Shown here piece after piece: positions 57,486-64,000 of a stretch of DNA of 64,000 bases. Under the pieces are notes generated by a model. That model ran no database searches, was not told the DNA's origin, and saw only the letters and a list, made by a program, of their open reading frames with translations. The DNA is from Sinorhizobium meliloti 4H41. Lineage in GTDB: Bacteria; Pseudomonadota; Alphaproteobacteria; Rhizobiales; Rhizobiaceae. The DNA lies in NCBI RefSeq assembly GCF_000375585.1, contig NZ_AQWP01000001.1, forward strand, positions 1,006,788 through 1,070,787, given 5' to 3'. Both the position numbers and the translations under genes were made by a program. How positions within the stretch are numbered: the first letter of the stretch is position 1; every line of letters begins with the position of its first letter.

Positions 57486-57908
57486 ATGGCGATTGAACGT
57501 ACCTTTTCGATGATCAAGCCGGATGCGACGAAGCGCAACCTGACCGGCGCCATCACCAAGATGCTGGAGGATGCCGGCCTTCGCGTCGTCGCCTCGAAGC
57601 GCGTCTGGATGAGCCGCCGCGAAGCCGAAGGCTTCTATGCCGTCCACAAGGAGCGCCCGTTCTTCGGCGAGCTCGTCGAATTCATGTCCTCCGGCCCGAC
57701 CGTGGTCCAGGTTCTCGAAGGCGAGAACGCCATTGCCAAGAACCGTGAAGTCATGGGCGCTACCAACCCGGCTAACGCCGCCGAGGGCACGATCCGCAAG
57801 GTCCACGCTCTTTCGATCGGCGAAAACTCGGTTCACGGTTCCGATGCCCCGGAGACGGCTGCCGAGGAAATCGCCTACTGGTTCTCCGGCACCGAGATCG
57901 TCGGCTGA
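57486..57908 (+). CDS. ndk: Nucleoside diphosphate kinase
   Basis: Balances nucleoside triphosphate pools; 140 aa. The phosphohistidine lies in [12 protein letters not shown], and the start [18 protein letters not shown] is invariant for the family. The start at 57486 is chosen from AGGGAAA upstream and family alignment. A strong terminator follows. Confidence 0.98.
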   Translation: MAIERTFSMIKPDATKRNLTGAITKMLEDAGLRVVASKRVWMSRREAEGFYAVHKERPFFGELVEFMSSGPTVVQVLEGENAIAKNREVMGATNPANAAEGTIRKVHALSIGENSVHGSDAPETAAEEIAYWFSGTEIVG

Positions 57909-57934
57909 GCGATAAAGCAGAGACGTGATTTTCG

Positions 57935-57962
57935 AGCCGGGGCGGCGACGCTCCGGCTTTTT
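57935..57962. terminator. Rho-independent terminator after ndk
   Basis: A 10-bp stem from AGCCGGGGCG (57935-57944) to CGCTCCGGCT (57949-57958) capped by a GCGA tetraloop and followed by TTTT. It serves ndk. The convergent lipoprotein gene ends at 57961, so the tract overlaps its stop. Confidence 0.85.
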
Positions 57963-58464
57963 ACGTCGGGCAACTGGCGGTCTCGAAGCGCGCCGGCGCC
58001 TTGCCGTCCTTGAAGACCTCCGGGTTCTTGTCGTAGGCCGGACCTTCGACAAGGGGTTTCGCCGGCATCACGTCCTGATCGATGTCCGAAATGACAGTCG
58101 TCTCCAATCTCTGAAGCGATGTCCCGTCCGGCCCTTTGACCTCGATGGTCACGGCATAGGGTCTCTGCTTCTTCACGCAGGTGATGTCCGGACTTTCCAG
58201 CACCACCTTGTTCAGCTTCGGGAAAAGCCGCCGTTCAAGGGTCAGCGGATTGCCGCCGGCAGGGTTTTCGAAGGTTGCGACGACAGTGCTCCCATCCGGA
58301 ACCGGCTCCGTCTTGTTGAGGGTGACCATATAGGTCGCATAGGCCAGCCGATAGTTGAACACGAACATCTTGCCGGTCAGTTCGAGCGGATCCCTGCCGC
58401 TTTCGCGTTGACAGCCGGCAGCGACCGCTGCGGCGAGCAGAGCGGATATCATGGCTCTCTTCAT
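57961..58464 (-). CDS. Putative lipoprotein
   Basis: A 167-aa protein with a lipoprotein signal: MKRAMISALLAAAVAAGC, Cys18 being the likely lipidation site. The mature domain (FVFNYRLAYATYMVTLNKTEPVPDGSTVVATFENPAGG; later PDGTSLQRLETTVISDID) is probably a beta-rich periplasmic domain without an assigned function. The start at 58464 is based on the lipobox. It overlaps the stop of the CGNR regulator gene by 4 nt, so it is probably in that operon. Confidence 0.8.
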   Translation of the reverse strand: MKRAMISALLAAAVAAGCQRESGRDPLELTGKMFVFNYRLAYATYMVTLNKTEPVPDGSTVVATFENPAGGNPLTLERRLFPKLNKVVLESPDITCVKKQRPYAVTIEVKGPDGTSLQRLETTVISDIDQDVMPAKPLVEGPAYDKNPEVFKDGKAPARFETASCPT

Positions 58465-59021
58465 GGCTTCGGTTCCTCCCTGCTGCGGCGATAATGACGC
58501 CTGGCCTTCGTGCGGTTGCCGCAAACCGCCATGTCGCACCACGTCCGGCTTCGGTTGCGGCTGCGGTCGAGAAACAGCCACGCGCAGTTGGGGCAGATTT
58601 TGAGGCGTTCCCTCTCCGGTCCGGCAATGAGACCAAGTGCCGAATGCGCCGTGGCCACATCGAGCGGCGTGCCTTTGCCCGTGTCCGCGGGTTGACGCAG
58701 GACGGTGGCGATCGCCTCGAGCAGATCGGCCAGGAGGTCCGGCCGATCCTCAGTCCGCACCAGCGCGCGGAAATGGCGGTCGGTCGCCTCGCGCAGTCCA
58801 ATGAATGCGTTTCGGCGCACTGATTTTGCCGGGACGAGCGTGCCGAAACGGCTCCGTTCGGCGCCGTAGAGATTTGCGGCCTCGGCGAAGCTGTCGATCG
58901 CCGCCGGATCGTCGAAGCGATCGATCCGGCGCTCCGCGTCGAAGCGCAGGACCACGGAATTGGCGACGTCCAGTGCGAGCGCGCCGCCGGAGAATCGATG
59001 TGCGGTCCAGGTGAAGCTCAT
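58461..59021 (-). CDS. CGNR zinc finger protein (ABATE domain), putative regulator
   Basis: A 186-aa protein with an N-terminal ABATE domain (LALDVANSVVLRFD; RLGTLVPAKS-like region) and a C-terminal CGNR zinc finger: LKICPNCAWLFLDRSRNRSRTWCDMAVCGNRTKARRHYRR pattern (about residues 140-182), four Cys ligands. Family members are predicted stress-linked regulators; function is poorly known. Divergent from the LivH-like permease, with a perfect inverted repeat 12 nt upstream of its start that it probably binds. Confidence 0.88.
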   Translation of the reverse strand: MSFTWTAHRFSGGALALDVANSVVLRFDAERRIDRFDDPAAIDSFAEAANLYGAERSRFGTLVPAKSVRRNAFIGLREATDRHFRALVRTEDRPDLLADLLEAIATVLRQPADTGKGTPLDVATAHSALGLIAGPERERLKICPNCAWLFLDRSRNRSRTWCDMAVCGNRTKARRHYRRSREEPKP

Positions 59022-59032
59022 GCGAAAAGTCC

Positions 59033-59060
59033 TAACTGGTAAAAGCTATTTTACCAGTTA
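59033..59060. promoter_or_regulatory. Perfect 12-bp inverted repeat between regulator and permease genes
   Basis: TAACTGGTAAAA (59033-59044), spacer GCTA, TTTTACCAGTTA (59049-59060). It lies 12 nt before the CGNR start and 30 nt before the LivH-like start, in the only shared control region. This is what an operator for a dimeric local regulator would look like; the TGGT/ACCA core also fits GntR-type sites. Confidence 0.8.
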
Positions 59061-59089
59061 TAGTACGCTTGTCATCACGCGGATGTGCC

Positions 59090-59986
59090 ATGGCCTATTT
59101 CCTGCAGCAGATCGCCAATGCCGTGCCCGTGGCCGCGCTTTATGCGGCGCTCGCCTTCGGATACGCCATCGCCTTTGCCGTCACACGCCGGGCGGATCTG
59201 ACCTATGGCGCACTCTTCGCCTTTGCAGGGCAAATCTTCGTGCTCTTCGCCGATGTCGGCTGGAGCCGGCTGTGGCTGGTACTGCCGGCGGCGCTCGCGC
59301 TGGGGGCGGCAGCGGCGCTCGCATTCGGGCTCGGCGCCGGCCTTGTTGCCGGCCGCTACGTCATGAGGCCCCTGGCTTTTTCCTCCGCCAACGCGGTGGT
59401 CGTCGCCTCGCTCGGAAGCCTGCTGGTGTTGATGGAAACAGCCCGGCTCGCCTCCGACACCAGAAGCCTCTGGCTGCCGCCCTTCCTGAACGACGTGGTG
59501 GTGTTCTGGCCCAATCCCGCCTTTCCGGTCGCGCTGACGGTCGTACAACTCGTCAATACCGCGCTCATGGTGGCCCTTGTCGGCGGCGGCCATTGGCTGT
59601 TGACCCGTTCCTACGCCGGCCGCTACTGGCGTGCCGTTTCCGAGGATCGCAAGGCCGCCGCGCTTTGCGGTATCGATCCCGGCGTGGTCTATGTCGCCGC
59701 CTACGGCGTGGCGTCGCTGATCGCTGCGTTCTGCGGGATTCTCGCTGCTTCCTATTACGGCAACATGGATTTCGGCACCGGCCTGACCTTCGGGGTCAAG
59801 GTCCTGTTCATCGCGGCCATCGGCGGGCAGGCTTCGCCGCTATTCGCGGCACTGGGCGCAGCCGGCATCGGCCTCATGGAGACCTTGTGGAGCGCCTATG
59901 GACCCATCCTCTGGCGGGACTTCGCCATATTCGGCTTTCTGGTGATCGTGCTCGTGATCACGCGCCGGGAAAAGATCATTCCATGA
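59090..59986 (+). CDS. LivH-like branched-chain amino acid ABC permease (orphan)
   Basis: A 298-aa inner-membrane protein of the LivH permease family (about eight membrane segments; FLQQIANAVPVAALYAALAFGYAI at the start, coupling-helix block YWRAVSEDRKAAALCGID at about 185-202, and FGVKVLFIAAIGGQASPLFAALGAAGIGLMETLW). No binding protein, LivM or ATPase genes are nearby, so its partners, if any, are elsewhere. The start at 59090 is preferred over a frame opening at 59069. Probably regulated through the palindrome at 59033-59060. Confidence 0.88.
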   Translation: MAYFLQQIANAVPVAALYAALAFGYAIAFAVTRRADLTYGALFAFAGQIFVLFADVGWSRLWLVLPAALALGAAAALAFGLGAGLVAGRYVMRPLAFSSANAVVVASLGSLLVLMETARLASDTRSLWLPPFLNDVVVFWPNPAFPVALTVVQLVNTALMVALVGGGHWLLTRSYAGRYWRAVSEDRKAAALCGIDPGVVYVAAYGVASLIAAFCGILAASYYGNMDFGTGLTFGVKVLFIAAIGGQASPLFAALGAAGIGLMETLWSAYGPILWRDFAIFGFLVIVLVITRREKIIP

Positions 59987-60004
59987 ACCGCAGGCGGTGT
60001 GAGA

Positions 60005-60472
60005 TCAGCGACGCGTCCAGCGATCGCGCGCCGCGTCGTCCGCATCCTTCGCGCTGACCCAATCGCCTGCGCTGCCGTCGGTGCGATGTTCCTTCTTCCA
60101 GAAGGGGGCCGAGGTCTTCAGGAAATCCATGATGAAATTCGCGCCATCGAATGCCGCCTGCCGGTGCGGCGAGGCGGTTACCACCAGGACGATGTTCGCT
60201 CCCGGCTCCATGCGGCCGAAGCGATGGATGGCGGTTGCGGCCTGCAGGCCGAAGCGCTCGACCGCTTCCTGGCATATCCGTTCGATCTCCGCCTCCGCCA
60301 TGCCGGGATAGTGCTCGAGCTCGAGGGCGCCGAGGGCTCCGGCCTCGTCCCGGCACAGCCCCGAAAACGTGACCACCGCACCGATGTCAGTCCGCCCACG
60401 GCAAAGCGCCGAGACTTCGGCGGCGATGTCGAAGTCGTCGCGCTGGACGCGCACGGTGACCGGGGCAGCCAT
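60005..60472 (-). CDS. moaE: Molybdopterin synthase catalytic subunit
   Basis: Large subunit that, with thiocarboxylated MoaD, converts cyclic pyranopterin to molybdopterin, 155 aa. The catalytic Lys is in FLKTSAPFWKKEH, and the substrate block RFGRMEPGANIVLVVTASPHRQAAF is clear. It lies 4 nt downstream of moaD. Confidence 0.97.
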   Translation of the reverse strand: MAAPVTVRVQRDDFDIAAEVSALCRGRTDIGAVVTFSGLCRDEAGALGALELEHYPGMAEAEIERICQEAVERFGLQAATAIHRFGRMEPGANIVLVVTASPHRQAAFDGANFIMDFLKTSAPFWKKEHRTDGSAGDWVSAKDADDAARDRWTRR

Positions 60473-60476
60473 GATC

Positions 60477-60737
60477 TCAGCCGCCCGTCATCGGTGGGAA
60501 GAGGGCGATCTCGCGGGCGCCGGCGATCGGCTCGCCGTGCTCCACATGTTCCTGGTTGATCGCCGCGCGGATGACGTTCGCGTGCTCGAACACCGCGGCA
60601 TACTCCTCGCCGCGGGTCCTCAGATGGCCAAGCAGATCGGCGATCGTGACGACATCCTCCGGCAGGTCCAGTGTTTCTTCAGGCCTGCCGATGCGTTCGC
60701 GAACCCAGGAGAAATAGACGAGGTTTACCGTGCTCAT
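60477..60737 (-). CDS. moaD: Molybdopterin synthase sulfur carrier subunit
   Basis: Ubiquitin-like sulfur carrier, 86 aa, ending in the required Gly-Gly (FPPMTGG), which is adenylated and thiolated. VNLVYFSWVRERIGRPEETLDLPE fits MoaD. Its ATG overlaps the pgsA stop (ATGA), so the two are translationally coupled, an arrangement conserved in rhizobia. Confidence 0.95.
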   Translation of the reverse strand: MSTVNLVYFSWVRERIGRPEETLDLPEDVVTIADLLGHLRTRGEEYAAVFEHANVIRAAINQEHVEHGEPIAGAREIALFPPMTGG

Positions 60738-61321
60738 TCGTTGACAACATGTTTCAGGCCGGCGCGGAAATAGTCGTAGCCGGTATAGAGTGTGATGGCC
60801 GCGGCGATCCACAGAAGCAGGATACCGGCTTCCGTCACATAGGGCACGATCTTGTCGCCGGCCGGACCGGCGAGCAGGAACGCGATCGCCACCATCTGGA
60901 TCGTCGTCTTCCATTTGGCAACCCGCGTCACCGGAACGCTGACCTTGAGAGCTGCAAGATATTCGCGCAGACCGGAAACCAGTATCTCGCGGCAGAGGAT
61001 GATGATGGCAGCCCAGATCGACCAGCCGGCGATCGTCCCGTCGGCGGCCACGAGCAGCAGGATCGAGGCGACCAGCAGCTTGTCCGCGATCGGGTCGAGC
61101 ATGCGGCCGATATTGGAGGTCTGCTTCCATATGCGGGCGAGATAGCCGTCGAAAAAGTCGGTGATCGAAGCCGCGACAAAGAGAATAAGCGCGGTCCAGC
61201 GCGCGAAGTCCGAGCTGTGAAGCCGGCCCTCGATGAAGAAGCAGAAGACGATCAGCGGCACGATCAGGATGCGGAAATAGGTCAGCAGATTCGGGATGCT
61301 ATAGGCTATGGGCGTTGGCAT
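60734..61321 (-). CDS. pgsA: CDP-diacylglycerol-glycerol-3-phosphate 3-phosphatidyltransferase
   Basis: Makes phosphatidylglycerolphosphate, the committed step to phosphatidylglycerol and cardiolipin, about 195 aa. The CDP-alcohol phosphotransferase signature DGYLARIWKQTSNIG-RML-D-PIA-D is complete. The start IPNLLTYFRILIVP near residue 8 is typical. The ATG at 61321 gives the usual length; one at 61354 in the same frame is possible. It lies 234 nt downstream of uvrC. Confidence 0.94.
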   Translation of the reverse strand: MPTPIAYSIPNLLTYFRILIVPLIVFCFFIEGRLHSSDFARWTALILFVAASITDFFDGYLARIWKQTSNIGRMLDPIADKLLVASILLLVAADGTIAGWSIWAAIIILCREILVSGLREYLAALKVSVPVTRVAKWKTTIQMVAIAFLLAGPAGDKIVPYVTEAGILLLWIAAAITLYTGYDYFRAGLKHVVNE

Positions 61322-61378
61322 GGATTCGGTTTCTCTGGACACGACAGTCCTCATTTCCCGCCATCTGGGGTCTCGGCG

Positions 61379-61449
61379 CGATCGATTCTAGTGGTCGAAG
61401 CGGGATGCGGGCGGAAACGCCGAATGCCTTTCCTCATCCCCTCCGGGTT
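61379..61449. repeat. Dispersed palindromic repeat, family A, partial copy
   Basis: Right half only: GCGGGATGCGGGCGGAAACG ... TTTCCTCATCCCCTCCGGG, matching the second hairpin of the elements at 7053-7166 and 9738-9844. It lies in the uvrC-pgsA gap. Confidence 0.6.
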
Positions 61450-61555
61450 CAGCTGTACAGAATGACTTTGCGACCATAAGGTCAACAGATCATTGCGTGA
61501 CGCCTGTCATAATTGGCGGATTTCGCCTGAATGCAGGCTGAACCGCGCCGCGCCG

Positions 61556-63580
61556 TCATTTGGCGGCGTCTTCGTGGAAATGCTCGTAGACGATACGGGC
61601 GACCGTTTCGGAAATGCCGTTTACCGACATCAGGTCGTTGATGCCGGCGCGGGAGACTGCCTTGGCGGTTCCGAAATGGGTGAGGAGCGCGCGTTTGCGT
61701 GTCGGGCCGATTCCGGCGATCTCGTCGAGCGGATTCTTGACCATTTCCTTTTTCCGGCGAGCCCGATGCGAGCCGATCGCGAAGCGGTGCGCTTCGTCGC
61801 GCAGGCGCTGGATGAAATAGAGGACCGGGTCGCGCGGCGGCAGAGTAAAGCTTTCCCGGCCTTCGGCGAAGAAACGTTCGCGGCCGGCGTCGCGGTCGAC
61901 GCCCTTGGCCACGCCGATCGCCGTCACGCTATCCTCTATGCCGAGTTCCTTGAGAATCGCACGAACCGCCGTCATCTGCCCTTGGCCGCCATCGATCAGG
62001 ATGACGTCGGGCCACGCGGGGAAACCGGCATCCTCACCCGGCTCTGCGGACCGATCCGGCTTGCCCTCCTCTTTCAGGAGTCGGGAGAAGCGCCGCGTCA
62101 TGACCTCGCGCATCATGCCGAAATCGTCGCCCGGCGTGATGTCGGTCGATTTGATGTTGAACTTTCGGTACTGGCCTTTGACGAAGCCCTCCGGGCCGGC
62201 GACCACCATGCCGCCCACCGCATTGGTGCCCATGATATGCGAGTTGTCGTAGATCTCGATGCGGCGCGGCACGTAAGGGAGTTGGAAGGTTGCGGCAAAA
62301 CCTTCGAGCAGGCGCCCCTGCGAAGCGGTTTCGGCGAGCTTGCGGCCATGCGCCTCGCGGGCGTTTGCGAGCGCATGCTCGACGAGATCCTTCTTCTCTC
62401 CGCGCTGCGGCACGAGGATCGAGACCTTGTAGCCGGATTTCTCGCTGAGCGCCTGTGCAAGCAGTTCCTGTTCCTCCACGGGGGCGCAGAGCAGGACCTG
62501 CCGCGGACAGGGCTTGTCGTCATAGAACTGTGCAAGAAACGCGCTGAGCACCTCGGCGGGGGGAATCGAAGGGTCGGCTTTCGGAAAATAGGCGCGATTG
62601 CCCCAGTTCTGCCCCGTCCGGAAGAAGAACACCTGGATGCAGGAGATGCCGCCTTCGTGATGAATGGCGAAGACGTCCGCTTCCTCGACGCCGGCCGGAT
62701 TGATGCCCTGGTGGCTCTGGACGTGGCTCAGCGCGGCCAGCCGGTCGCGGTAAAGCGCGGCACGTTCGAAATCCAGGTTTTCCGAAGCCTCGGCCATGGC
62801 GGAGGCAATGGTCGCCTTCACCGCCTGGCTCTTGCCGGAGAGAAAGTCCTTGGCTTCGCTGACCAGTTCCGCGTAGTCCGCATCGCTGATCTCGTTCGTG
62901 CACGGCGCGGAACAACGCTTGATCTGGTAAAGCAGACAGGGGCGCGTGCGTGTTTCGAAGACACTGTCCGTGCAGGTTCTGAGAAGAAAGGCGCGTTGCA
63001 GCGAATTGATCGTGCGTCCGACTGCTCCGGCCGAGGCGAAGGGGCCGAAATAGTCGCCTTTGCGGCTGCGCGCGCCGCGATGCTTGTAGAGCGCCGGCGC
63101 ACGCGTATCGCCGGTGACGACGATATAGGGGAAGGACTTGTCGTCGCGCAGAAGCACGTTGAAGCGCGGGCGCAGGCGCTTGATGAGGTTCGCTTCGAGC
63201 AGCAGCGCCTCGATCTCCGTCCGCGTCGTCACGAATTCCATATGTGCGGTCTCGCGAACCATGCGCGCGATGCGGTTGGAGTGGCCGCGCCCCTGCGCAT
63301 AGTTGCTCACCCGCTTCTTCAGGCTGCGGGCCTTGCCGACATAGAGCACGTCGCCGGCCTCGTTGAGCATCCGGTAGACGCCGGGCCCGTTCGGCAGGCG
63401 CTTGACGAAGGCCTGGATGAGTTCGGCTCCCTTGAGGCCTGCCGCTTCCGGCAGGCTCTCCGCCCATCCTATTGCCGGCGCCAGCCGTTCGGGCTCGGTC
63501 ACTTCGACCAGATCGTCTTCGTCGTCCGTCTCCGTGGCGTCGTAAAGGATGCCGCCATCGGTGGGCGTCTGCCCGTTCAT
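61556..63580 (-). CDS. uvrC: Excinuclease ABC subunit C
   Basis: Nuclease subunit of nucleotide excision repair, 674 aa. The N-terminal GIY-YIG domain is [27 protein letters not shown], with a UVR motif in the middle, the endonuclease core with [15 protein letters not shown], and C-terminal HhH motifs ([35 protein letters not shown]). It has an N-terminal extension of about 35 acidic residues. Its ATG overlaps the stop of the preceding SDR gene (ATGA). Confidence 0.98.
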   Translation of the reverse strand: MNGQTPTDGGILYDATETDDEDDLVEVTEPERLAPAIGWAESLPEAAGLKGAELIQAFVKRLPNGPGVYRMLNEAGDVLYVGKARSLKKRVSNYAQGRGHSNRIARMVRETAHMEFVTTRTEIEALLLEANLIKRLRPRFNVLLRDDKSFPYIVVTGDTRAPALYKHRGARSRKGDYFGPFASAGAVGRTINSLQRAFLLRTCTDSVFETRTRPCLLYQIKRCSAPCTNEISDADYAELVSEAKDFLSGKSQAVKATIASAMAEASENLDFERAALYRDRLAALSHVQSHQGINPAGVEEADVFAIHHEGGISCIQVFFFRTGQNWGNRAYFPKADPSIPPAEVLSAFLAQFYDDKPCPRQVLLCAPVEEQELLAQALSEKSGYKVSILVPQRGEKKDLVEHALANAREAHGRKLAETASQGRLLEGFAATFQLPYVPRRIEIYDNSHIMGTNAVGGMVVAGPEGFVKGQYRKFNIKSTDITPGDDFGMMREVMTRRFSRLLKEEGKPDRSAEPGEDAGFPAWPDVILIDGGQGQMTAVRAILKELGIEDSVTAIGVAKGVDRDAGRERFFAEGRESFTLPPRDPVLYFIQRLRDEAHRFAIGSHRARRKKEMVKNPLDEIAGIGPTRKRALLTHFGTAKAVSRAGINDLMSVNGISETVARIVYEHFHEDAAK

Positions 63581-64000
63581 TCCACTATCTCCCGAATATC
63601 CGGCGTCTCCCAGGCAAGGTGCTGGCCGCCGTCGAGTGCAATCATCTGTCCGGTAACCGACGGCGTGTCGAAAAGGAAGCGGATCGCACGTCCGAATTCA
63701 TCGAGCGCCGGACCGCGCCTGAGAATCAGCGCCTCGACCTGCGCCTCGAAATCACGCGGATCCTGTCGCTCGTTCGGCAGCGTCGGCCCGGGTCCGATGC
63801 CGTTGACGCGAATGTCGGGGGCGAGCGCCTGGGCCATCGTCTGAGTTGCCGTCCACAGCGCCGACTTCGACAACATATAGGAATAAAAGCGCGGATTTGG
63901 AGACCAGACGCGCTGATCGATCACATTGACGATGAGACCGGAGACGTCGGCCGGCCGCTGCAGGGCAAAATCGCGGGCGAGCAGGGAGGGGGCTTTGACA
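63577..64000 (-). CDS. SDR family oxidoreductase (partial, 5' end outside)
   Basis: The C-terminal 140 codons of a short-chain dehydrogenase whose start lies beyond the right edge. The frame runs unbroken from 64000. The catalytic Tyr-x3-Lys is seen in [12 protein letters not shown], then [13 protein letters not shown] and the usual end [16 protein letters not shown]. The family is certain; the reaction is unknown. Pteridine reductase-like SDRs have this C-terminal pattern. It is coupled to uvrC by a 4-nt overlap. Confidence 0.9.
   Translation of the reverse strand, partial: VKAPSLLARDFALQRPADVSGLIVNVIDQRVWSPNPRFYSYMLSKSALWTATQTMAQALAPDIRVNGIGPGPTLPNERQDPRDFEAQVEALILRRGPALDEFGRAIRFLFDTPSVTGQMIALDGGQHLAWETPDIREIVE

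Noticed and set aside
61493-63844. Open frame of 783 codons opposite uvrC
   Set aside because: Antisense shadow of uvrC with no motif and an implausible amino acid composition.

Overview
The window is about 64 kb of a GC-rich alphaproteobacterial chromosome. Protein sequences, codon use and gene neighbourhoods (fabD-fabG-acpP-fabF-mltG-yicC-gmk; lptF-lptG-lptD-surA-like-pdxA-rsmA; alr-radA-cvpA-purF; rpsF-rpsR-DUF2232-rplI) point to Rhizobiales, most likely Sinorhizobium/Ensifer. That assignment rests on recognition, not on a database search. Most of the window is core housekeeping. There is no prophage, insertion sequence, CRISPR array, rRNA or tRNA that I can support.

Layout. 0.35-7 kb: cysS, three tandem GFA/CENP-V zinc proteins translationally coupled to a proline iminopeptidase, citramalate synthase and a RarD-type permease. 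7-13.6 kb: a LOG-family hydrolase, a membrane-anchored LysM protein, an Atm1-type ABC exporter, and the phosphatidylethanolamine pair psd-pssA. 13.7-19.4 kb (minus strand): an SDR, purF, cvpA, radA, alr. 19.6-21.6 kb: an AraC regulator and an AzlCD branched-chain amino acid exporter. 21.6-29.1 kb: dnaB, a MarR-EmrB-EmrA-type efflux operon, and the rpsF-rpsR-DUF2232-rplI ribosomal cluster. 29.4-30.9 kb: a Cys-rich copper-binding-type protein and an aldo/keto reductase. 31-38.4 kb: the type II fatty acid synthesis cluster, mltG, yicC and gmk. 38.4-46.2 kb (minus strand): the LPS transport genes lptF, lptG and lptD, then surA-like, pdxA and rsmA. 46.5-52.6 kb: pepA, holC, a Gfo/Idh/MocA dehydrogenase, a double-GNAT protein and an ABC-F ATPase. 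52.9-64 kb: a more accessory stretch with a small secreted protein, an 887-residue adenylation-carrier-membrane-acyltransferase fusion, DinB, GST, ndk, a lipoprotein, a CGNR regulator divergent from an orphan LivH-like permease, moaE-moaD-pgsA, uvrC, and an SDR cut by the window edge.

The most unusual item is the fusion at 53425-56088. It joins an acyl/aminoacyl-adenylating domain, a phosphopantetheine carrier domain and an acyltransferase-3-like membrane domain in one polypeptide, which is the functional logic of DltA, DltC and DltB in one chain. The residue aligned with the amino-group-binding Asp of DltA-like enzymes is Gly, so the substrate may be a carboxylic acid rather than an amino acid. 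Second is a perfect 12-bp inverted repeat at 59033-59060 between the divergent CGNR regulator and the LivH-like permease, a strong operator candidate. Intergenic regions also carry three families of dispersed palindromic repeats, several of which abut or supply the stop codons of neighbouring genes.
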